From Epiperipatus broadwayi (Eukaryota > Onychophora > Udeonychophora > Euonychophora > Peripatidae): a DNA stretch of 64,000 nucleotides. The position numbers and the translations under genes are program-made. Below the pieces are notes generated by a model that ran no database searches, was not told where the DNA came from, and saw only the letters and a list, made by a program, of their open reading frames with translations. The stretch is from NCBI GenBank assembly GCA_028023455.1, contig JAQFVV010000185.1, forward strand, positions 939,239-1,003,238, in the 5' to 3' direction. Every line of letters begins with the position of its first letter. Positions within the stretch are counted from its first letter, which is position 1. Below, in pieces: positions 55,985-64,000 of the stretch.

Positions 55985-56197
55985 AATGATGATGTATCAC
56001 CATCAGTATTTTTTGATCATAATGTAACATGTAATTATGGTTTTGATTTTGATTTTAATAAAGTTAAGATTTTGTGTATTGAAAGAAATAATAATAAACG
56101 CAAAATTAAAGAAGCTATGTTAATAAAAAGTGAAAAGCAACAGTTGATAAACAGATAGGCCGCCAATATAAAAATTAATGAATTGTGGGAAAATTGA
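55985..56197 (+). pseudogene. Mirror copy of the PLE endonuclease tail, with one stop
   Basis: Plus-strand counterpart of the 3' half of 55508-55894. It reads NDDVSPSVFFDH, FNKVKILCIE and KRKIKEAM. It has a TAG inside the INRQ tail (about 56156) and then ELWEN and the shared final stop at 56195-56197. The YIG part is missing. The close match between the arms points to one insertion event or later gene conversion. Confidence 0.7.
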
Positions 56198-56408
56198 TGT
56201 ATGACATATTACTTTTTGTTTACATTTGTAACGGTTTTTTCTAATACAATTTGAATCTAGTTGACAACGACTACATAGATAGTTGAAAGTACTTCTATTA
56301 AATTGGTATATATTTGTTTTTTTTTTAAATATTGTTTTACTGGATTAATTATTGTATTGTTTTGAATAATATATTTTATTATAATTGGAATACAGACATT
56401 GATTAATA

Positions 56409-56436
56409 ATATATATATATATATATATATATATTA

Positions 56437-56475
<39 letters not shown>
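56409..56475. repeat. TA tracts forming an inverted pair
   Basis: TA runs at 56409-56434 and 56440-56475 are joined by TTATTAA, with ATTAATAAT on the left mirroring ATTATTAAT in the middle. This can fold into a hairpin made almost only of TA. Confidence 0.8.
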
Positions 56476-56482
<7 letters not shown>

Positions 56483-57446
56483 CACTACTATATTATTGTA
56501 TACCATGAGACACATAACTGTTCTCAATATTTAACAAAACAAAAGAGTGGCTAAAGTAACTGAATTAATAAGTTTCTATATACCTCAGCTTTAATTTAAA
56601 GTTAAATATAAAAATCTCATTTGTGATAGGAAAAAAAACAATTATTTTTAGCTATTTAATGTATAGTAAATAAAAGAATTTATTATAATTTATATATATA
56701 TATATATATTATTGACAATGTTTATTAGTAATAATATCACCTATATAATTCCTTTTTTAAAAAAATGTTTTCATTTTTTAAATGTATACAGACAAAAATT
56801 TCCAATATATTTAGTAGCCAAGTTCTGTCTATTCTAAATAGTATTTTAGCTTAAACTGGATAAATATTATATTTTTTAACATATCTTAAATGCTAAAAAA
56901 AATGAATATCATGCATGCTGGGATTTATTGAAAATATTTCAATTTCTATTGTGTTATTTTTTCCATAGCTGATGAGATTTAAATTTTTAAGGTTCAATTT
57001 GCAATTCCAGTTTTTACTCTTATGTAAAGTATAAATCTAAACTAGTGAGGTGCATGTCTTAATGAGAAAAATATTCTTAGAGTGATCAAAAATTATTTAC
57101 CACCATGTGATTTGCAAATCTATTACATTAATAAAATCATCATATGTGGAGATTAGTTCAAGAATTATTCTGTCTACCGCTGGTAGAAAACTATTTATCC
57201 ATTTTATAGAACTTTAAAAAAGTTTACATTACATATAAATAATGTTTAAAAACATTTTAAAGTTTTTTTTTGGAGGGGGAGGGGATATTTAATTAAATAC
57301 AACTAACAGATAATTTTATATGTTCGATAAATCTATTTAAATATATAAATTTAGCTGAAGTAACTTTTTAACATAACTTTATTATTGCTGTGTGTGTATA
57401 CATATAAAATAGAACGGTGAGAAGACTAAAAGGCTTATAACTTCAA
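56476..57446. other. AT-rich intergenic sequence, nothing recognised
   Basis: No frame, RNA or paired repeat beyond a short TA tract at 56692-56710. Confidence 0.4.
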
Positions 57447-57598
<152 letters not shown>

Positions 57599-57778
57599 AT
57601 CTTCCATTTTATCTGTATAATGCTTCTCCAACAATTTCTTAGTTTAATCACCGGCTTTATTTAAAATATCGATAACAATTTCATCATTTTTGGAGTTGTT
57701 CTATTATTTATAGATTTAATTTTAATCTCTATCTTAGCAAATTAAAAAAAAAAGTTTTTTCTTTATACTTTTGTTATT

Positions 57779-57883
57779 AATTTTTTTTTCATGTGTTATA
57801 GCATCAGCCAGGAAGCAAACCCGCTATCCCGGGACAACTGCTTGTAAAGCAGCTGTCGCTGACCTCTCGACCACCAATGCTTG
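57779..57883 (-). mobile_element. Complete short tRNA-derived SINE with 12-bp target duplication
   Basis: On the minus strand the element starts CAAGCATTGG. It carries an A-box-like TGGTCGAGAGGTCAGCG, a perfect anticodon-type stem-loop (GCTGC, loop TTTACAA, GCAGT), and a B-box-like GGTTTGCTTCC. An acceptor-like pairing AGCAT/ATGCT closes it, and it ends in an A-rich tail. It is flanked by perfect direct repeats ACTTTTGTTATT at 57767-57778 and 57884-57895. The T-arm does not pair properly and it is followed by a tail, so it is a SINE and not a working tRNA gene. The anticodon-like triplet is TAC. At ~105 bp it is short, essentially only the tRNA-like head. Confidence 0.8.
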
Positions 57884-58249
57884 ACTTTTGTTATTTATTA
57901 TAATAAAAGATTGGCATGCAGAAATAAAAGCTATATTTTACAATGATAACTGGATGAATAAGTTCATATATTTATCAAATCCACAATAAGACTTTCGATA
58001 CATATAAACATAAATGTAATTCGGCCTAAACTCAAGTGTAAAATATTTATTTGTTTATTTTTATTTTTTAGTTGGTACTATAATAGATATTGCTTTTATT
58101 TATTGCAACTTGGATTAAGTAATTATATATATATATATATATAATCAAAATGCTCTGGGATAGTCTTTACAATATTCAATATACAAATATAAAAAAAAAA
58201 TAATAATAGCTATTTCAAGCTTAGGGCAATGTACGTCATCCTGAGTAGC

Positions 58250-58271
58250 ATATATATATATATATATATAT
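58250..58271. repeat. TA tract at the 5' insertion site of the young LTR element
   Basis: This TA run ends exactly at the LTR start, and another begins right after the 3' LTR (63644-63663). ATAT on both sides fits a 4-base target duplication, but inside a TA repeat the exact length cannot be told. Confidence 0.8.
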
Positions 58272-59857
58272 TGTAAACAGTCGGGTTTAAACCCTAGTTA
58301 CAATGTCGAAAGGCGCACACATATGTTATATAGTTTAAAATTAGTTTCATATAATTTGATTTTATTTCGTTTTAGTATTTATTTTTGGAGTGGGAGAAAA
58401 TGTTTAAAATTTTATTAAAGTAAGAAAAGAGGGAGTGGGGGGGAAATTTGCGTTTTATTTTTGTAAAAGTGGTATATGTATGTATTTGCGGTGTGGATAG
58501 ACAATTTTAGAAACGAACGTATGAATACATTTTTGGATCCAAGATAAGAGATTATTGTAAAAAAAAAAAAAAAGATATATTAAACATCGAAGGTCTTATC
58601 TGGGGAATTTGAATGAAAAGAAAAAAAAAATATAAAAAAGGAAGGTTGGAGAAAAAGGTTTCCGGAATGTTAATTGCCAAAATGTCCGAAGGTGCGAAAA
58701 GTTCTTTTTGCTTATTAGCTTAACTGGCCATCTATACCACGTGGTGGGGAAGAAAGGGGACGGACTGTGTTTGCGAAAACAAAAGAAAAGAAAAAAGTGA
58801 CAGGGAGAGTGGAGACGTAGTTTTTTTTTTTAAACTAGTGTCAGTTTTATTTTGGCTTTCAAAGAGGAAAGAAAAAAAATAAAAATATATTCAATTTTTT
58901 TTTTTTATATATATATTTTTAAGAAGAGTAACTAAGGCTACGGCCGAACATGAGTACGGTGGGGTAAAAGCTTAAGCGTGCTGGGTTTTCTGGACCTTAC
59001 CCCGAAGAGTCCATGCGGCAGTGACCGGAGAACATCTACAGGAGATCTATCAACTTTTCGCAAGGGAATCGATCCGACTCGGAATGAACTGAAGTGTGAT
59101 GAACTGTTTCGTACGTTTTGCTTCGGATTTCATGTGTTTTTCTTCTTATTTTGATATCCCCGGGGATCACATCGGACAAAAATTGCAGGTAATATGAACT
59201 TAAGATATTTTATTTCCAAAATTTACCACGTTTTCTGAAACCCTCGAGGAGAACGAACGAAGGCAAGAACTTATATATTTTTTTTATGATAAGGCCATTC
59301 AAATACAGCTGATTAGATTTTTATCTGTGTATACGTTCGTTTTCTTGTTCTGTTGTAAATCCACACAAAATACATATGTAGGTTTTATTGGGTTATGTAA
59401 ACGTTAAAAGGGTATGGGCAATATATTTTCTTAAAAATAAAAAAAAGAAATATTATAATAAAAGGTGTGTTATTTTAAGGCTTATATTACATGTGTATGT
59501 TTTATTATTTGACTCATAGAATATAGTTTAGGAATTTAACAATTGATCCGAGTTTCGCTGTTGGTTGCATAGAGTTCCCCCGTACATTTTCCTACGGTTT
59601 ATTGGCCACCCGCCCTGAGTACTGAGCTAGTGGAGAGGCCCTATTACTATCGTATTTTTCTCTTCCAGCATAATACTTATGTAAAAAGTAAGTTTGGCGC
59701 TTGGAGTCAATGATTGACGTCCATAAATATGCTGTGAGAGAAATACGAAATTTCTTATCAATATTTTTTTGCTTAAAAAGGAAAAAGGGGAAATATAGAT
59801 ATTTTTTTTTTATGATAAGAACTAATAAGTATACGGTAAACGAGTACACCCGTTACA
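58272..59857 (+). repeat. 5' LTR of the young element
   Basis: 1,586 bases, unusually long. It contains a G-rich run near 58429-58443 (GGGAGTGGGGGGG), several A and T homopolymers, and a GC-richer block at 58925-59110 (TACGGCCGAACATGAGTACG and on) that could be the transcribed leader. The short frames inside it (59592-59849 and its plus-strand partner) recur in the 3' LTR and are not genes. Promoter and poly(A) signals could not be pinned down. Confidence 0.9.
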
Positions 59858-59858
59858 A

Positions 59859-59876
59859 TGGCGTCCCAACTAAGGC
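59859..59876 (+). other. Primer-binding site
   Basis: One base after the LTR end, TGGCGTCCCAACTAAGGC is complementary to a tRNA 3' end of the form ...TTGGGACGCCA. TGG pairing with the universal CCA and its position are typical for minus-strand priming. Which tRNA is used cannot be said from memory. Confidence 0.7.
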
Positions 59877-60175
59877 TTTATGAAGAATGGAATGTATGGG
59901 GGCCCGAGTAGAAAGATTAAAAATTCGATAAGGGAAAGGAGGGGGAGTAAAATAGAAATATTAGAGAGACGTGAAGTTTGTTTCGATTAAAATAGTTTTA
60001 TTGAAAGACAGAAAATAGTTTTCCGAGTGGTTGATAAAGAAATTAGACACGTAGCATGGCGCTTTGGGGGGGGGGAAAGAAAACCTACCACGTTGTGATT
60101 TTGGAAGCAGTCAAAACAAATTACTACGATTTTTTTTTTAAGATATCAAAATATATTTAGTAAAATATAGTGTGA

Positions 60176-61228
60176 ATGAAAACAAGACTCCAAAAGAAAA
60201 TGGACCAAGAAAAGAAGGAAGAATCGAAGATTTTGGAGGTCATTCTGGAAAGATTGGAACAAAGATTTCAAAAATTCGAAGATCGATTTGAGGAAAGACT
60301 GCAAAAATTAGAGCAGCAAATGGAAAGAATAAAAGGAGTTAATCAAGGAGAAGAGAACGACGGAGAGTCAAAGAAGGAAGGAAGTATAGATAAAGACGAG
60401 AAGTCTAAGGGAAAGAAAGTAGATGAGAAACAGGTTGAGGGCGAAAAGACAAAAATAGCAGAAGAAAGGGAAGCCGTGACGAAGTACGTACCAGCACAGG
60501 CCCATGTAAACCAATTTTTAAAGGTTCGGCCATTTGCCGGCCGAATGGGAGAAGCTCCCGTGGAACACTTACAAAGTCTGGGAAGATATTTTAGCGTTAA
60601 CCCGATGGCTGAGGAAAGCAAAATCGCTATTGCTTGCAGCAACCTAACTGGAAACGCGCTATCATGGTGGAATTCGTTGTTTCAACAACCTACGACATTT
60701 GAAGAATATCAACGAGAGATGAGAGATAGTTTTTGGTCAGAGGATCGTCAAGAGTTGGCTAGATATCGGATTATGCAGGAGAAATATAGGGAAGGAGAGC
60801 AAGAAAGTTTTTCACAATTTTTCCATCGACAAGTGGCAAAGCTGCGAACGTTAGACGCATGCAATTTAAAGGAAAACCACATCATTCGGATCGTGAGGCA
60901 TAACATGCCGATGAAGGTGGAACAAATGATGTTAGGCATAAGGAAAGCGTCCATGGAGGAGGTAGCTGAGCTACTTAATGCGATTGATATGAGCACCTAT
61001 GATTATAATTTACCGATAGAGCGAGGAAAAGAAACTCACGATACTCGAGTTGTGAAATTTGGGACGGAAGAAGGAGGGTCGGATTGGAACTTGCAGGATC
61101 CCGAACGAGGGGATGGTAATACTAGACCGGAATGGCAGTATGAACATGAAGAGCCACGACCGCCACGCAAGCCGAATTATGGACAGGGAAAGATTTCGAG
61201 TTCATCCGGGAAAAAGGATAGCCGATAG
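60176..61228 (+). CDS. gag: Gag-like structural protein of the young LTR element, 350 aa
   Basis: The intact frame starts at ATG 60176, 318 bases after the LTR, and stops at 61226-61228. Residues ~12-54 are a strong coiled coil rich in Glu, Lys, Gln and Leu. ~55-105 is a charged, disordered linker. ~115-272 is a retrotransposon Gag (capsid-like) domain: FAGRMGEAPVEHLQSLGRYF (120-139), the hallmark GNALSWWNSL (159-168), FEEYQREMRDSF (175-186), FFHRQVAKL (215-223) and VAELLNAID (263-271). ~285-350 is a polar, Arg/Lys/Pro-rich tail that may bind RNA. There is no CCHC zinc knuckle and no protease site. Ty3-type Gags assemble particles that package the element RNA; that role is inferred. G+C is higher than in the surroundings. 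The decayed homologue is at 35384-36610. Confidence 0.9.
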   Translation: MKTRLQKKMDQEKKEESKILEVILERLEQRFQKFEDRFEERLQKLEQQMERIKGVNQGEENDGESKKEGSIDKDEKSKGKKVDEKQVEGEKTKIAEEREAVTKYVPAQAHVNQFLKVRPFAGRMGEAPVEHLQSLGRYFSVNPMAEESKIAIACSNLTGNALSWWNSLFQQPTTFEEYQREMRDSFWSEDRQELARYRIMQEKYREGEQESFSQFFHRQVAKLRTLDACNLKENHIIRIVRHNMPMKVEQMMLGIRKASMEEVAELLNAIDMSTYDYNLPIERGKETHDTRVVKFGTEEGGSDWNLQDPERGDGNTRPEWQYEHEEPRPPRKPNYGQGKISSSSGKKDSR

Positions 61229-62047
61229 AGTTAAGATATATACACATAATTGGACATAGGCTGAAAGTTTTTTTTTTGTGTGTTTGTTTAAATTATTTTA
61301 TTAGGGTATGGGTTTAATATTTAACAATGATATTATTAAGTATAGGGGCCGTTATATAAGGCCACATTTGAAGTTATATATGTGTGTCGAATTTTTTTTT
61401 CTCCTTCATTGTTTTGTAGGCTAGAGAGTTAGATAAAGGTGGCTAGGGAGATTTGAGATGGGAGCGGTCTATCGAGTCTGACGGTGGATGGTGGGGTTGG
61501 TTGCTTGGATTGGGCATGTGGTGTGTCGCGTCCTGTATATAAATGTTGTTCCCGACATGGTTGACCGACCTATTTAAACTTAAGCCAATAAGTCTCCAAA
61601 GAGAGCACGGCACTCACATACCATCCCACCCACAAAACTCCAAATGCGAGCACGGTCTTGGACGACCCCTACTTAAAAGTCGGATTTTGTTCTAGTTACC
61701 CACGCTCATAAGACTCTGAAGTAGCAGAGTGCGGTTAGAAAGTCCTGACACGTAGAAAGAAAAAAAAAAGGGAAATTTTTTTTTTTAGGTTTTTTTTTTT
61801 GTGTTTCCGGTCACATAACCAAATAAGTCTGTGTGGAATTGATTGTATGCGGTGCGTTGCATATCACATGCGTGTGAGTTGGTGGTTGAACTTATAGCAT
61901 ATCGTTGGGATTGATGGTCGTTTATTTCTTTTGTTCTAGAGCCGCAGGGCAGAAAGTTATAAAGGGAAAATATTTAAAAATGCATCGTTTTATTTGATAA
62001 GTTAGGAATGAGCCGTTCAAATACGTAGACCGTATTTAAAGGCTTCC
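61229..62047 (+). other. Non-coding 3' interior of the young element, where pol would be
   Basis: About 820 bases between the gag stop and the purine tract hold no frame of useful length, and no protease, RT or integrase motif in any frame. There are poly-T runs near 61267-61276 and 61777-61801. The region is GC-richer than flanking DNA. Two TCT-rich, CACGG-containing stretches at 61590-61735 resemble each other (CTCCAAAGAGAGCACGG, and CTCCAAATGCGAGCACGG). It may carry packaging or transport signals, which is speculation. Confidence 0.7.
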
Positions 62048-62057
62048 GGGAGGAGGG
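62048..62057 (+). other. Polypurine tract
   Basis: GGGAGGAGGG lies three bases before the 3' LTR (TGTAAACAG at 62061). Position and composition fit the primer for plus-strand DNA synthesis. Confidence 0.75.
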
Positions 62058-62060
62058 TAT

Positions 62061-63643
62061 TGTAAACAGTCGGGTTTAAACCCTAGTTACAATGTAGAAA
62101 GGCGCACACATATGTTATATAGTTTAAAATTAGTTTCATATAATTTGATTTTATTTCGTTTTAGTATTTATTTTTGGAGTGGGAGAAAATGTTTAAAATT
62201 TTATTAAAGTAAGAAAAGAGGGAGTGGGGGGGAAATTTGCGTTTTATTTTTGTAAAAGTGGTATATGTATGTATTTGCGGTGTGGATAGACAATTTTAGA
62301 AACGAACGTATGAATACATTTTTGGATCCAAGATAAGAGATTATTGTAAGAAAAAAAAAAAAGATATATTAAACATCGAAGGTCTTATCTGGGAATTTGA
62401 ATGAAAAGAAAAAAAAATATAAAAAAGGAAGGTTGGAGAAAAAGGTTTCCGGAATGTTAATTGCCAAAATGTCCGAAGGTGCGAAAAGTTCTTTTTGCTT
62501 ATTAGCTTAACTGGCCATCTATACCACGTGGTGGGGAAGAAAGGGGACGGACTGTGTTTGCGAAAACAAAAGAAAAGAAAAAAGTGACAGGGAGAGTGGA
62601 GACGTAGTTTTTTTTTTTAAACTAGTGTCAGTTTTATTTTGGCTTTCAAAGAGGAAAGAAAAAAAATAAAAATATATTCAATTTTTTTTTTATATATATA
62701 TATTTTTAAGAAGAGTAACTAAGGCTACGGCCGAACATGAGTACGGTGGGGTAAAAGCTTAAGCGTGCTGGGTTTTCTGGACCTTACCCCGAAGAGTCCA
62801 TGCGGCAGTGACCGGAGAACATCTACAGGAGATCTATCAACTTTTCGCAAGGGAATCGATCCGACTCGGAATGAACTGAAGTGTGATGAACTGTTTCGTA
62901 CGTTTTGCTTCGGATTTCATGTGTTTTTCTTCTTATTTTGATATCCCCGGGGATCACATCGGACAAAAATTGCAGGTAATATGAACTTAAGATATTTTAT
63001 TTCCAAAATTTACCACGTTTTCTGAAACCCTCGAGGAGAACGAACGAAGGCAAGAACTTATATATATTTTTTATGATAAGGCCATTCAAATACAACTGAT
63101 TAGATTTTTATCTGTGTATACGTTCGTTTTCTTGTTCTGTTGTAAATCCACACAAAATACATATGTAGGTTTTATTGGGTTATGTAAACGTTAAAAGGGT
63201 ATGGGCAATATATTTTCTTAAAAATAAAAAAAAAAATATTATAATAAAAGGTGTGTTATTTTAAGGCTTATATTACATGTGTATGTTTTATTATTTGACT
63301 CATAGAATATAGTTTAGGAATTTAACAATTGATCCGAGTTTCGCTGTTGGTTGCATAGAGTTCCCCCGTACATTTTCCTACGGTTTATTGGCCACCCGCC
63401 CTGAGTACTGAGCTAGTGGAGAGGCCCTATTACTATCGTATTTTTCTCTTCCAGCATAATACTTATGTAAAAAGTAAGTTTGGCGCTTGGAGTCAATGAT
63501 TGACGTCCATAAATATGCTGTGAGAGAAATACGAAATTTCTTATCAATATTTTTTTGCTTAAAAAGGAAAAAGGGGAAATATAGATATTTTTTTTTTATG
63601 ATAAGAACTAATAAGTATACGGTAAACGAGTACACCCGTTACA
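62061..63643 (+). repeat. 3' LTR of the young element
   Basis: 1,583 bases, over 99% like the 5' LTR by eye. Differences include C/A near 58303 versus 62092, G/A near 59308 versus 63095, and lengths of A, T and TA runs. Confidence 0.9.
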
Positions 63644-64000
63644 ATATATATATATATATATATGTAGTTCTAATACATAATTTTAAAAATCAGCTATTGT
63701 TTTATGTTAAAAAGATAAGGCAGATTATTTGGTTATGAAAATTGGAAATTGTAGCTCTGATAATTTACTTCTTTTTTTTTTTTGCTTGAAAAAAAGCTTG
63801 CAAATATTTTTCTGATATATTTATACGTTGTATAACCTCAGGTAAGTTTTATTAATCAAATCTTGTTATATAAATTGATTTTATGATTTAAAACTAAATT
63901 TAATATGGATATTAATTCATTATTGATAATCTTCTGTAGAAGTGGTGCTCAAAAAACTATTTATTACAGTTTCACTATATATAAAGCTACTAGACTATGT
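63644..64000. other. TA tract and AT-rich 3' flank
   Basis: The TA run 63644-63663 is the right-hand insertion-site copy. The rest is AT-rich, with no gene or repeat recognised up to the window end. Confidence 0.5.

Larger units (their letters stand above)
55331..56371. mobile_element. Penelope-like element fragments, third head-to-head palindrome
   Basis: The arms (55331-55735 and 55985-56371) are inverse copies with few differences. They surround ~250 bases that hold the extra 5' part of the left copy (to ~55894) and a small tandem repeat of ATCTATTTAAATGTAAGAA (55897-55990). Both arms, read outward, encode the same GIY-YIG endonuclease tail, and the left copy is longer. Outer landmarks are AATTATTCAAAACAATACAA on the left and its mirror at 56352-56371. 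A TA tract borders the left arm. The family is the same as at 5096-5905. Confidence 0.75.
58272..63643 (+). mobile_element. Young gag-only LTR retrotransposon (TR-GAG-like), complete
   Basis: 5,372 bases with two LTRs (58272-59857 and 62061-63643) that differ at only about ten positions, mostly in homopolymer runs. The LTRs begin TGTAA and end TTACA, a 5-base inverted terminus. The interior of 2,203 bases has a TGG-type primer-binding site, one intact gag gene and a purine tract before the 3' LTR. There is no protease, reverse transcriptase, RNase H or integrase. It must rely on an unseen partner element for those. Near-identical LTRs and an open gag point to recent movement. An older relative lies at 32721-39385. 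Confidence 0.9.

Noticed and set aside
57797-57883. A functional tRNA-Val gene
   Set aside because: The anticodon stem-loop is good, but the T-arm does not pair. An A-tail and a 12-bp target duplication show it is a SINE.
58429-58443. G-quadruplex regulating the LTR
   Set aside because: There is a G run here, but no four well-spaced G tracts were clear, so no call was made.
59592-59849. 85-codon frame repeated at 63378-63635
   Set aside because: Its duplication is explained by the two LTRs. It has no domain and lies near the LTR end.
60343-60642. Minus-strand frames at 60343-60642 and 60748-60996
   Set aside because: They are shadows of the gag gene.

Overview
This is a very AT-rich animal nuclear window (well under a third G+C by eye). 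It holds no host gene I can defend. Nearly everything recognisable is transposable-element DNA, satellite DNA or microsatellite. The mix is long pure TA tracts, RTE-type LINE fragments with an APE endonuclease, Penelope-like (PLE) GIY-YIG fragments, tRNA-derived SINEs and an LTR element with a Gag. This suggests a lophotrochozoan, most likely a cephalopod mollusc such as an octopus. That identification is an inference from repeat style, not from a marker gene.

Layout: 1-5000, AT-rich desert with an old SINE-like relic. 5006-7521, a PLE palindrome next to a 5'-inverted RTE copy, both bounded by TA tracts. 7522-19200, anonymous DNA with foldbacks, TA hairpins and a duplicated-inverted repeat (14.8-15.7 kb). 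19231-22534, a satellite array of ~404-bp units that ends in inverted orientation. 22545-23852, a second 5'-inverted RTE copy. 25.6-26.3 kb, a foldback and a long TA tract. 26.3-31 kb, desert. 30971-32303, a second PLE palindrome. 32463-32665, a small foldback related to the satellite. 32721-39385, an old LTR element with a decayed gag. 39.7-40.7 kb, three foldbacks in a row, one with a decayed hammerhead-like core. 46.1-51.3 kb, a direct-repeat pair, an ancient RTE and SINE-like repeats. 54441-55029, a perfect (TCTA)~147 tract. 55331-56371, a third PLE palindrome. 57779-57883, a tRNA-derived SINE with a 12-bp target duplication. 58272-63643, a young LTR element.

The most interesting object is the young LTR element. 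Its ~1.58-kb LTRs are nearly identical, with TGTAA...TTACA ends, a TGG primer-binding site and a purine tract. Its only gene is an intact 350-codon gag, with no protease, reverse transcriptase, RNase H or integrase. A much older element 20 kb upstream has a recognisably homologous Gag between ~1.70-kb LTRs and also has no room for a full pol. Two copies of different age, both without pol, suggest a gag-only (TR-GAG-like) family that moves with enzymes supplied in trans, not one chance deletion.

A second theme is topology. All three PLE relics are head-to-head palindromes. Both younger RTE copies carry an inverted 5' segment (twin-priming type). The RTE copies, the young LTR element, the satellite array and several foldbacks abut TA dinucleotide tracts, as if TA microsatellites were the common landing sites.
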